Shown piece by piece: positions 53,609-61,886 of a stretch of DNA of 64,000 nt. The DNA lies in assembly GCA_963848035.1 (NCBI GenBank), contig CAWKCD010000001.1, positions 2,604,001 through 2,668,000 on the forward strand, written 5' to 3'. The stretch's first letter is position 1. Each line of letters begins with the position of its first letter. Below the pieces are notes generated by a model. That model was not told where the DNA came from and did no database searches. It saw only the letters and a list, made by a program, of their open reading frames with translations. This DNA is from JAVVHH01 sp963848035. Its GTDB lineage: Bacteria > Pseudomonadota > Alphaproteobacteria > Acetobacterales > Acetobacteraceae. Made by a program: the position numbers and the translations under genes.

Positions 53609-54685
53609 TCAGACGATCGCCTTCTCCAGCGTGCTCAACGTCCCGCCCACCGTGGTCCGGATCGCCAGCTTCACGAACGGATTGTCGTCCAACTCCGCGA
53701 TCCGCGGATCCGCCAGGAAAATCTGGTACTCGCCGATGATCGCCTTGGCCTGCCCCACCAGCTTCGTCCGCTCGCCCTCGTCGCCCGCATTCGTCGCCGC
53801 ATCGAGCGCGTCCGCCAGCCGTTCGTCCAGCGTCGTCATCACCGGGTTGACCCAGGACGCATACGCCCCCGCCAGCTCCTGCCCGAGCCCCTCGTCCTCA
53901 TACGTCGCGATGATCTCGGCCTCGAGCTTCTGGATCTCGCTCTCCAGCTTCTTGCGCGTCGCCAGCCACGCCAGCCGCGACTTGGCATAGGCGACCGTGC
54001 CCGTCCGCACCTCCGCCTTGGCGCCCGAGGCGGCCGGAGCGCCGCCGCCGCCCAGCGCTTCCTTCAGCTTCTCCACCAACCCCGAGGCGCCACCGAAATC
54101 CAGCTTCGCCGTCACCGCCGCCGCCGCGTCGTTGGCCAGCTTGCTCAAGCTCTTCAGCATGTCGGCATTGCTGCCCGCCGCCCCCTTGATGCCGCCGATC
54201 AGCCCGCCGAGCGCCTTGTTGAGCCCGCCCCAATCCGGCTCCGCCGTCGTCGCGCCATCGCCCGGCTGCGCCGTCTCCGCCGCGTCCCCCTCTTCCTCCT
54301 CCTCGTTCAGCAACTCGTCGACGATGAACTGGACCTTGGCGAACCCAGCCTTCTTGGTCCGCTCCCGGAACTTCGCATCGAACGTCCCCGGCACGCCCTT
54401 GTTGACTCGGAAAATCACCAGCGCCGCATCCACCTCCGGATCGACCTCGACCGTGCCGAACCGGAACGACGCCGTCTCGAGATTGAGCTTGATCTTGGTC
54501 GCTTCCGCCTTCAGCGACCCCATCAGCTTGCGCGGCTTGGTCTTCTTGTGCAGCAGCAGCACGCCCTCTTTCTCGGCCGTGAGCGCCAGCGCGCAACTGA
54601 CCGGCTCCTGTTTCGACTTCATCAGGATCGGCTTGAACTCCGCACTCGCCATGATGTCGTCGGGGGTGGGACCGCTCTTAGCCAT
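53609..54685 (-). CDS. protein of unknown function, upstream of the HExxH protein
   Basis: A 358-residue protein I do not recognise. Residues 1-130 form a compact mixed domain (KSGPTPDDIMASAEFKPIL ... KVQFIVDELLN) ending in a Glu run; 130-220 are Gly/Ala-rich with short helices (GGLNKALGGLIGGIKGAAG); 220-358 are helical and coiled-coil-like (RKKLESEIQKLEAEIIATYEDEGLG). No signal peptide. ATG 54685. It is first of a three-gene minus-strand cassette, 51 bp ahead of the metallopeptidase-like gene. The N-terminal domain is repeated nowhere else in the window. It could be a carrier or adaptor for its neighbour; that is a guess. Confidence 0.65.
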   Translation of the reverse strand: MAKSGPTPDDIMASAEFKPILMKSKQEPVSCALALTAEKEGVLLLHKKTKPRKLMGSLKAEATKIKLNLETASFRFGTVEVDPEVDAALVIFRVNKGVPGTFDAKFRERTKKAGFAKVQFIVDELLNEEEEEGDAAETAQPGDGATTAEPDWGGLNKALGGLIGGIKGAAGSNADMLKSLSKLANDAAAAVTAKLDFGGASGLVEKLKEALGGGGAPAASGAKAEVRTGTVAYAKSRLAWLATRKKLESEIQKLEAEIIATYEDEGLGQELAGAYASWVNPVMTTLDERLADALDAATNAGDEGERTKLVGQAKAIIGEYQIFLADPRIAELDDNPFVKLAIRTTVGGTLSTLEKAIV

Positions 54686-54918
54686 GATCAGCCAGCCTGC
54701 TAGGAAGGCGTAATCAATACTGGACTGCCGCCCCAACGAACATGCCAGTTCCCGCCCAAACCGTTCACCGCTGCGTGACAGGGCAGGGCGGTCCCAACAT
54801 CGACGGATCATCGGCGACGCCAGCCGGCAGCCACTCACAAACGTTTGTGGAACGGTCGAGCGCTCTCCGTTGTATAATCGAAACGATAAGCGATCTTCCT
54901 GATTTGAAAGGCAAGCCA

Positions 54919-55635
54919 ATGCGGAGCGTGCAGGTCGGTGCGACAGCTGCAATCTTGTTGCTGATCGGAGGTGCCCCATCGTGGGCGAACTTGCTCGTCA
55001 ACGGCAGCTTCGAGCAGGCTGGACCATTGGGCTTGCCAACTGGGACCGGCCTTTCCGTTGGTGCCGGCAACGCCAGCACAATTCCGGGCTGGACCGTCAT
55101 CGGTGGCCACGCGGCCGATGGCGCGGCATGGCTTTCGAATGGCAATCCTTTCGGGCCGACGACGCCGTTCGGATCCTACTTCCTGGACCTGACCGGCTAT
55201 GGCGACGTGTTCCCCTATTATGGCGTGAGCCAGACGATCGCAACGACCGCCGGAGCCAGCTACACCTTGTCGTTCGATCTCGGCGTAGATCAGGCCGACA
55301 CGAGGTACAATGGCCCGATCGGCGTCCGAGCCAGCGCCGGGTCGGCCACGCAAGACTTTGTCGGAGTCACCTCGGCTGGCGCCGGCAGTCAATGGACCGG
55401 GCTGACGCTCGGCTTCACGGCGACGTCTAGCTCGACCGTGATCAGCATCCTCGGCTTGCAAGCCCACGGCGCTGCGGGCGCCACCGGAGGCGGGCAGTAT
55501 ATCGGCCTCGACAACGTTTCGGTCGACGGGACGACAACGCCGCCGCCACCGATCTCGACGCCGGAACCAGCGTCGTTGCTGGTTTTGACCGCCGGCCTGG
55601 CGGCGCTCGGCCTCAGGCGATGCCAAAGGGCCTGA
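54919..55635 (+). CDS. PEP-CTERM sorting domain protein
   Basis: A 238-residue exported protein. Signal peptide RSVQVGATAAILLLIGGAPSWA, then NLLVNGSFEQAG and IPGWTVIGGHAADGAAW, the opening of a DUF642/carbohydrate-binding-like beta-sandwich, and a C-terminal PEP-CTERM signal: TPEPASLLVLTAGLAALGLRRCQRA (PEP motif, hydrophobic helix, basic tail). Such proteins are cut and moved to the surface by exosortase/archaeosortase-type systems linked to exopolysaccharide; no exosortase is in the window. ATG 54919 follows AAAGG; the in-frame ATG 54742 lies before the signal peptide. It is divergent from the cassette at 51629-54685. Confidence 0.85.
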   Translation: MRSVQVGATAAILLLIGGAPSWANLLVNGSFEQAGPLGLPTGTGLSVGAGNASTIPGWTVIGGHAADGAAWLSNGNPFGPTTPFGSYFLDLTGYGDVFPYYGVSQTIATTAGASYTLSFDLGVDQADTRYNGPIGVRASAGSATQDFVGVTSAGAGSQWTGLTLGFTATSSSTVISILGLQAHGAAGATGGGQYIGLDNVSVDGTTTPPPPISTPEPASLLVLTAGLAALGLRRCQRA

Positions 55636-55681
55636 ACTTCAGCCAGTTTTTCATAGAGCCATTGGTGCATCGTCTATTTTG

Positions 55682-55710
55682 GCCGACGAGTAAGGCCCGT
55701 CTTCGTCGGC
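55682..55710 (+). terminator. candidate terminator hairpin after the PEP-CTERM gene
   Basis: GCCGACGA (55682-55689) pairs with TCGTCGGC (55703-55710), 46 bases after the stop. There is no T-run behind it, so it is only a candidate. Confidence 0.4.
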
Positions 55711-55806
55711 AGGCCAATACTCTGGCCTAACTGTCGATACGGTCGACCCCCGCAAAATCGCGGCCGAGGTATCGCACGCGCCAAGGCAGCCAGGGAGGAA
55801 ACGGCT

Positions 55807-56889
55807 ATGGATTATGCATCGCTTGTCCTGTCTCGTCGTCGCCTTGTCGCAACGGCGCCGGTCATGCTCGCCGCGCCCGCCATCCTCGCCGCAGCCGCGC
55901 CGAGCGTCGTCAAGGTCGGCTATTTCTCGAAGAACCTACCGGCGATCGTCGCGGATACGAAAGGCTTTTGGGCCGCGGAGGGACTGCAAGTCCAATTGCT
56001 GCAGGTCGCCGGCTCCGTGCCGCAAGCGCAGATGCTCGCCGCTGGCCAATACGACCTCGCTTTCTGCTCTGCCGACAACACCGCCAATTACAGGCTCAAC
56101 GCGAACAACGCCCTCGGTCAGCGCGTCGATTTCCAGATCATTGCCGGGCAAGACCTCGGAGCGGGCTTGGGGTTGTTCGTCCGCCCGTCCATCACCTCGG
56201 TCGAGGCGCTCGCCGGCGCCCGCATCGCCGTCGACGCACCCGACTCCGGCTTCGCCTTCGTCCTCTACGCCATCCTCCGTATGCACGGCCTCGAACGCGG
56301 CCGCCAATACGATGTGAAAAGCCTCGGCGGAACGGCCCAACGTTACGCAGCCCTGTTGCAGAATGGGACGGACGCGACCCTCCTCTCCGCCGGCTTTGAC
56401 GTCCGGGCCGCCGCTGCCGGCTTTCCAGAACTCGCCTCGATCAATCAACTCGTGCGACCGTACCTCGGCAGCATCATCGAAGGCAGCGAGCGCTGGATGC
56501 GCGCCAACCGCGGCACCGTGATCGCCTTTCTGCGTGGCTATTACAAAGCGTTGCAATGGACGCTTGCGCCCGCCAACCAGGCTGAAGCCACGTCCCTGCT
56601 CGTGGCGCCGTCACAAGGCATCAATCCCGACCTCGCCGCCGCGCTGTACGCAGCCCAGGTCCAACGCACCGATGGCCTGATCGACGACATGACGGTGGAC
56701 GTCCCCGCTCTGCTCAACCTTCTGGCATTACGACAGAACTTTGCCGGCTTCGCCCAGTCGCGAACCCTGCCCGAACTCGCCTTCCTCGCCTCGCGCCGCT
56801 CCGGCCTCTGGACCGATACCTATCTGGAGCGTGCCGTCGAGACCGCCTACGCCCCCGCGTTCAAGGGCGGTGACGCCGACTTCGACTAG
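55807..56889 (+). CDS. ABC transporter substrate-binding protein, NMT1/SsuA-like (orphan)
   Basis: A 360-residue periplasmic binding protein of the nitrate/sulfonate/taurine group. Twin-arginine-like leader SRRRLVATAPVMLAAPAILAAAAPS, then VVKVGYFSKNLPAIVADTKGFWAAEGLQVQ and GQYDLAFCSADNTANYRL. ATG 55807 follows AGGGAGGAAA. No permease or ATPase adjoins it, like the other orphan at 28392-29387; the two are not close paralogues. It may supply a transporter elsewhere. The substrate is unknown. Confidence 0.8.
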   Translation: MDYASLVLSRRRLVATAPVMLAAPAILAAAAPSVVKVGYFSKNLPAIVADTKGFWAAEGLQVQLLQVAGSVPQAQMLAAGQYDLAFCSADNTANYRLNANNALGQRVDFQIIAGQDLGAGLGLFVRPSITSVEALAGARIAVDAPDSGFAFVLYAILRMHGLERGRQYDVKSLGGTAQRYAALLQNGTDATLLSAGFDVRAAAAGFPELASINQLVRPYLGSIIEGSERWMRANRGTVIAFLRGYYKALQWTLAPANQAEATSLLVAPSQGINPDLAAALYAAQVQRTDGLIDDMTVDVPALLNLLALRQNFAGFAQSRTLPELAFLASRRSGLWTDTYLERAVETAYAPAFKGGDADFD

Positions 56890-57262
56890 GCAGCCACTGC
56901 TCCGGAGAAGGGGGTGGCTCGCCGGGGCGGATCTCATCCCCGGCGGTGAGATGGCGTGGACCCGGACCACAGCAATACGGACCAACCGGCTTCGTGCACT
57001 GTCGGACGCTCGTGCCGCGGAGGAGGCTGCTGCACCCTCCCGCCATAAACTCTCGATCAATTAACATAAGTTATAGTCATAGCTGAATTGTTGCTGACGA
57101 AGCAGCAGAAACGTCAGGCACTCATGATTTGCCGATCAAAACGAAATCTCGCAAAACCGATCCACAAATTTATATTTTTCCATTTTTTACGAAAGACGGC
57201 TTGCCTATTTCGCTAAATTAACATTCTTATATCGAAATACGGTTTGAAAGATCGAGATTCAG
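56890..57262. promoter_or_regulatory. intergenic region with an AT-rich block upstream of the large repeat protein
   Basis: The 373 bp hold no gene. The first 170 are GC-rich like the rest of the window; from about 57061 to 57260 the sequence turns AT-rich, with runs such as TATATTTTTC and ATTTTTTACG. It most likely carries the promoter and control sites for the gene at 57263. A TTGCCT at 57201 and AT-rich hexamers near 57225 could be promoter parts, but spacing is not ideal. Confidence 0.5.
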
Positions 57263-60200
57263 ATGGCCTCCCCCGACCTCTCATTCCGTCTCGATCAGAC
57301 CCGCGCAACCGTCCCGACGGCCGAAGCGGACCAAGGCCTCGAATACATCGGCCACACCGGCTCGACCCTGACCCTGATCTCGGGGCTCCCCGTCGCGAAC
57401 GCACTGAATTACGGCGGCTTCGGCAACGACATCTTCGTCAACAACGCCATCTCCGCCGCCGGCGGCGGGCTGGTGCCGCAGACCCTGGGCACGGCGGTCT
57501 ATCAGAATATCCACCTCGTTGCCGGAACCCGGCTCGTCATCAACTCGACCTTCGTGCCCGGCGACAAGGCCCACAACGACGAGTCCTTCGCCCTCCTCAA
57601 GAACCTCGCGACCGGCGACATCGCCCCGGCGCACATCGCCAACGTCAACGACGTCATCGCCAACAACGACCAGAACTACGCCACCACCTTCACCATCGGC
57701 GCCACCGGCGACTACAACCTGTTGGTCGGCGTCGCCGACATCGGCGACAAGCTCCACCCGTCGAGCCTGACGATCACCGCCATGACCGTCGTCGTGCCGG
57801 CCGGCCAATACACCGTCCTGCAATCGGGCGTGCAGCTCGCCGACAGCTCGCTGCTGCGCTCCGACGGCGCGCTGCAGATCGGCGGCGTCCTCCAGTCGGG
57901 CTACCTCGCCAACGCCGGCGCCGGGGTCGTTGCCGCCCTGCAAACGCAGCTCGCCAACAAGCTCATCAGCCAGGACGGCGGCGGCCTCATCTCTCAAGAC
58001 GGCGGTGGCCTGATTTCCCAAGACGGTGGCGGCATCGTCAGCCACGACTCCGGCGGTCTGATCAGCCAGGATGGCGGCGGCATCGTCAGCCACGATTCCG
58101 GCGGCCTCATCAGCCAGGACGGCGGCGGCTTCACCGGCGCACAACTCGCCCAGATCGCCGCGAGCCTCGCCGCATCGAACGCCGCGCAATTCCGCGCCTA
58201 CGCCGCCGCCTCGTCCTCGGGCCTGACCAGCCACAACTACGGCGCCATGAGCCTCGACGGCGCCGGCAACCCGGTGCCCGGAACCGGCGGCGGCACGCCG
58301 AGCACCGTTCCCGTGCCGGGCGCCGAAATCAACGCGACCCCAGGTGCGGCCAGCGATCGCTACGACGGCAGCAGCGCCGTGGCCGACCTCGGCGGCGGCC
58401 GCTACGCCGTGGCGTTCGTCGAATCGCAGGCGCAACCCTCGGGCAACCCGACCTCCGCGATCCGGGTGCAAGCCATCAACGCGGACGGAACGAATTCCGG
58501 CCCGGAGCTCACCGCGAGCCCCTCCCTCTCGGCGTCGACCGTCTACGGCACGCCCGCGAACCAGCTCGACAAACCGAGCCTCGCCGCGCTCGGCGGCGGC
58601 TCGCTCGTCGTCGCCTGGACCAACGGCAACAACATCAGGCCTGCAACCACCGGCTTCTCCACCGGATCCGACGTGTTCGCGCAGGTGCTGAACGCGGACG
58701 GCAGCAAACGCGGCGCCGTCATCTCGCTCGACGCGCAGACGACCAACGCCCAATACACCGACGTCAAGGTCGCCGCCCTCTCCGGCGGCGGCTTCGTCGC
58801 CGTCTGGGGCCAGACCGCGAGCCCCACCAACAGCCTCTCATCCATCCACGGCAAACTGTTCAACGCCGACGGGACGCAACGGGGCAGCGAGTTCAGCGTC
58901 TCCGGCAGCACCATCCTGGCCGACCTCCGCCAACCCGGCGTGACCGCCACCAGCGACGGCGGCTTCGCCATCTCGTTCCAGGGCACCACGACCAACCCGG
59001 CGACGCCATCGACGATCACCGGCATCGGCGCCCAAACCTACACCGCCGACGGCGCCGCGAAAGCCCGCAACCCCGCCATCGTCGCGATCTCCGATTCCCA
59101 CATCCTGCAGGGATCCAGCCTCTCCGCGCTGCCCAACGGCGACATCGCCGTCGCCTGGATCGACACCCCATCGCCCGGCGCCAGCGCCTCCGCCTACAGC
59201 CTCGTGCTGACCTCCGCCCTCGCGCCGAAATCCAACGCAACACTCGTCGCGGATTCCACCGTCTACTACGGGACCACGACGCTCGCCGCGCTCAGCGACG
59301 GCCGCTTCGTCGTCGGCTATGGCCCGATCGACGGCGCCCAGGGCCAGATCATGACCGCAGCCAACACCGCGGTCGGATCGCCCTTCAACCTCTACGCGCC
59401 CGGCGGCGGCGACAGCGAAACCGATCCGGCCCTCCTGCAACTGAGCACCGGCACGCTGATCGCCACGACCACCCACTACTTCGGCAGCATCGGCGCCAGC
59501 GACGTCCGCGCACTACCCCTGACCCTCGGCGGATCGACCGCGTCCGGCCAAACCGCCGCCGGCCGCGCGCTCGCCTCCGGATCGGCCGTGCACGGCTACA
59601 TCAGCGGCGGCACCATCTTCGCCGACGCCAACGGCAACGGCGTGCAGGACCAAGGCGAGGCGTCGGCCACCACCACCGCCGACGGCGCCTTCGCCCTCTC
59701 GCCGGGCGCCACCGGCGCGCTGGTGCTGACCGGCGGCATCGACCTCGCCACCGGCAAGCCCTTCACCGGCCGCTACACCGCGCCCGCCGGCTCCCACGCC
59801 ATCGACGCCCTCACCACGCTGATCCAAGGCGTGATCGTCCGCGGCGCCGACATCGGAACCGCGCAGATGAAGGTCGCCACCGCGCTCGGCATGACCGCCG
59901 ACGCCGAACTCACCAACCTCGACCCGATGACCGCCGCCTCGCTCAGCGCACAAACCGGCCAGGCCGTCCTGCTGGCCAACGCCCTGATCGCCGACGTCGC
60001 CGACCTCGCCACCGCCGCCGGAAGCCCCGACGCACTCGGCGCCTTCGCCGCGTCGATCGCCGCCAAAAACGGCTTCACGGCGTTCGATCCGACCAGCCAA
60101 GCCGCCCTCTCCGCCGCCGGGCTGAGCGGACAGGCGCTGACCGCCGCCGGGGCCATCGCCGCCGCCGTCAAGACGCTGCTCACCAAGCGCGCTGGCCTGG

Positions 60201-60835
60201 CCGCCGGCAACGGCGCCATCCTGGCCAACGACGTCAACCGGCTCGAGGTGGTGGTGCAGCAGGGCGCAACCGATCTCGCCGCCGCCGTCAACACCGGCAC
60301 GACCGCCGCGGTCGCCGCCGCCTACACCGGCGACGCGCTGCAAACCAAGTTCGACGTCGCCGCCGTCTTCATCGCGCCCTCGACCGTCGGCGTCTTCCGC
60401 TTCTTCGACTCCCGCTACGGCACCCACTTCTTCACCGCCAGCACCGCCGAACGCGACACCATCCTGCAAACCCGCTCGGACCTGGTCAACGAAGGCGTCG
60501 GCCTCACCGCCATCGACCCGGCGAGCAAGGACCCGAACGCCGCCCCCGTATTCCGCTTCTTCGACACCAGCTACGGCACCCACTTCTTCACCGCCAGCGC
60601 CACCGAACGCGACCAGGTATTGGCCAACCGCCCGGACCTGACCTTCGAGGGCACCGGATTCTACGAGCACACCGCCCAGCAGACCGGCGACACGCCCGTC
60701 TACCGCTTCTTCGACAAGAACTTCGGCACGCATTTCTACACCGGCGACGGCGGCGAACGCGCAACGATCCTGAGCACCCGCCCGGATCTGGTCGACGAGG
60801 GCATCGGCTTCTACGCCCCCAAAGCGGCCGCCTGA
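57263..60835 (+). CDS. large repeat protein with octad repeats and DUF5648-like C-terminus
   Basis: A 1190-residue protein, probably secreted or surface-bound, function unknown. In order: a 1-230 beta-rich domain (NDIFVNNAISAAGGG...); seven 8-residue repeats at 234-289 alternating LISQDGGG and IVSHDSGG; 360-780 with propeller-like units (ALSDGRFVVGY, ALGGGSLVVAW, ALSGGGFVAVW); a calcium-loop-like DANGNGVQDQGE near 789; an Ala-rich helical part 830-1030; and three C-terminal units of about 50 residues (VFRFFDSRYGTHFFTAS..., VFRFFDTSYGTHFFTAS..., VYRFFDKNFGTHFYTGD...), which I recognise as DUF5648-like. No Sec signal peptide is seen, so type I secretion is possible but no transporter is nearby. 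ATG 57263, expressed from an AT-rich island. It may be an adhesin or matrix protein. Confidence 0.75.
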   Translation: MASPDLSFRLDQTRATVPTAEADQGLEYIGHTGSTLTLISGLPVANALNYGGFGNDIFVNNAISAAGGGLVPQTLGTAVYQNIHLVAGTRLVINSTFVPGDKAHNDESFALLKNLATGDIAPAHIANVNDVIANNDQNYATTFTIGATGDYNLLVGVADIGDKLHPSSLTITAMTVVVPAGQYTVLQSGVQLADSSLLRSDGALQIGGVLQSGYLANAGAGVVAALQTQLANKLISQDGGGLISQDGGGLISQDGGGIVSHDSGGLISQDGGGIVSHDSGGLISQDGGGFTGAQLAQIAASLAASNAAQFRAYAAASSSGLTSHNYGAMSLDGAGNPVPGTGGGTPSTVPVPGAEINATPGAASDRYDGSSAVADLGGGRYAVAFVESQAQPSGNPTSAIRVQAINADGTNSGPELTASPSLSASTVYGTPANQLDKPSLAALGGGSLVVAWTNGNNIRPATTGFSTGSDVFAQVLNADGSKRGAVISLDAQTTNAQYTDVKVAALSGGGFVAVWGQTASPTNSLSSIHGKLFNADGTQRGSEFSVSGSTILADLRQPGVTATSDGGFAISFQGTTTNPATPSTITGIGAQTYTADGAAKARNPAIVAISDSHILQGSSLSALPNGDIAVAWIDTPSPGASASAYSLVLTSALAPKSNATLVADSTVYYGTTTLAALSDGRFVVGYGPIDGAQGQIMTAANTAVGSPFNLYAPGGGDSETDPALLQLSTGTLIATTTHYFGSIGASDVRALPLTLGGSTASGQTAAGRALASGSAVHGYISGGTIFADANGNGVQDQGEASATTTADGAFALSPGATGALVLTGGIDLATGKPFTGRYTAPAGSHAIDALTTLIQGVIVRGADIGTAQMKVATALGMTADAELTNLDPMTAASLSAQTGQAVLLANALIADVADLATAAGSPDALGAFAASIAAKNGFTAFDPTSQAALSAAGLSGQALTAAGAIAAAVKTLLTKRAGLAAGNGAILANDVNRLEVVVQQGATDLAAAVNTGTTAAVAAAYTGDALQTKFDVAAVFIAPSTVGVFRFFDSRYGTHFFTASTAERDTILQTRSDLVNEGVGLTAIDPASKDPNAAPVFRFFDTSYGTHFFTASATERDQVLANRPDLTFEGTGFYEHTAQQTGDTPVYRFFDKNFGTHFYTGDGGERATILSTRPDLVDEGIGFYAPKAAA
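57962..58129 (+). repeat. seven in-frame 24-bp repeats encoding octads
   Basis: Seven tandem 24-base units encode Leu/Ile-Ser-Gln/His-Asp-rich octads in the order A-A-A-B-A-B-A (A = LISQDGGG, B = IVSHDSGG). Third positions vary between units, so the repeats are kept at protein level and are not freshly copied. Confidence 0.9.
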
Positions 60836-60841
60836 CTGAAA

Positions 60842-60871
60842 GGGCGGCTCGCGCTTTGAAACAGGCCGCCC
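60842..60871 (+). terminator. candidate terminator hairpin after the large repeat protein
   Basis: GGGCGGC pairs with GCCGCCC around a 15-base loop within 60842-60871, seven bases after the stop. There is no T-run. Confidence 0.45.
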
Positions 60872-61062
60872 AAACCGATCAATGAAATGAACCTGCGCGA
60901 GTGCCTTCGACCCGGCGCATTGCCGCCGGGCGGCGGAGGAGAGGTTGCGCCCACCGAAGAGACGCACACCCCCGGCAGCCAGGAACCGATCGGTGCCGCC
61001 GCCACGTAGCCCCTTCAGCCGTTATCGACCCGTGTCACGTCGTCGGATCGATGCCAACGCGC

Positions 61063-61287
61063 TCAAAGTGACTCGCCCGTCGGCCGCCAGTCCAGGATAT
61101 CCGCCGAAGCATACAGACCGCTCTGGTCCCACTCCGGCAACCCGGTCGCATGACGCGATGCGGCAAGCGCGGCCGCGTCGACCGTCCCCCAATGACCGCT
61201 CCGGCGACCGTTGAATTCGACCGACCACCGTCGCCTCGTGCCGACTAACCGCAGCACCTTGAGCCCAGTCGGATACTCATGGGCCAT
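61063..61287 (-). CDS. small hypothetical protein
   Basis: A 74-residue protein of no recognised family. KVLRLVGTRRRWSVEFNGRRSGHWGTVDAAALAASRHATGLPEWD reads as a compact folded domain with spaced Trp and a HATGLPEWD segment, and codon use is ordinary, so it is probably real. ATG 61287 has no strong ribosome site. A second small minus-strand gene ends 58 bp upstream. The surrounding sequence is a little less GC-rich than the window as a whole. Confidence 0.5.
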   Translation of the reverse strand: MAHEYPTGLKVLRLVGTRRRWSVEFNGRRSGHWGTVDAAALAASRHATGLPEWDQSGLYASADILDWRPTGESL

Positions 61288-61344
61288 CAGGGAAAAACTC
61301 CCTAGTGGTTGCTAATCCAACGCGCTAAAAACGATCCGGACGGA

Positions 61345-61692
61345 CTACTCGGCCGATGCTGGTGCGGGTAGGCGGCTGTCACGCATCTCCGCCGGTCGCT
61401 CGAGCGACTGCGCCAGCCACTCCACCCCCAGCCCAAACATCACCGCCTCGTCCTCGACCCAGCGACGCGCGATCACGGGCGAAGAGAATAGGGCGGTGGC
61501 CGGCTCACGTCGGTGAAGCGTCTGATCGCTGACGAACGCGGCCTGGACCTGGCCAGTGTTCGATGCGGAGATCCAAGCAACGAGCCGACCGCTCGGGTGC
61601 TGATCGGACAATCTATCGCCATGCCGTCTAGCAGAGACACTTGTCATAGTCGCGACTGACCCATTCAATGAGACATTCCCATTCCAGAGCAC
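61345..61692 (-). CDS. small hypothetical protein
   Basis: A 115-residue protein, not recognised. The opening 25 residues are Ser/Thr/Asn-rich, and the rest (GRLVAWISASNTGQVQAAFVSDQTLHRREPATALFSSPVIARRWVEDEAVMFGLGVEWL) has a protein-like pattern of alternating hydrophobics. The start at 61692 is uncertain; it could begin further in. Codon use and GC content are less extreme than in most genes of the window, which may mark acquired DNA. It is in the same direction as the gene at 61063-61287. Confidence 0.45.
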   Translation of the reverse strand: MLWNGNVSLNGSVATMTSVSARRHGDRLSDQHPSGRLVAWISASNTGQVQAAFVSDQTLHRREPATALFSSPVIARRWVEDEAVMFGLGVEWLAQSLERPAEMRDSRLPAPASAE

Positions 61693-61886
61693 AATAGGGT
61701 GCCCGGCCGCAGAGGTCCATTGTTTTAGATCGATCTCAAATGCGGCCTGTCGTGTGATCGGCCGAGACCCCGTTCACGCCCCGAAGCAACGGTCGTCGTC
61801 TCCGCTGGCACGTTCCTGCCGCCACGCATCCGCAGGCCCATCAATCCCCTTGCCAACCCCCAACCCAATATGTTCCCTCTTTGTTC

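Noticed and set aside
57962..58129. CRISPR-like array of 24-base repeats
   Set aside because: The units are contiguous with no spacers and are in-frame codons for protein octads within a long gene.
57244..60885. A 1213-codon open frame overlapping the large repeat protein
   Set aside because: It is Arg/His/Pro-rich shadow translation of the +1 frame, kept open by extreme third-position GC; the frame at 57263 has domains and repeats.
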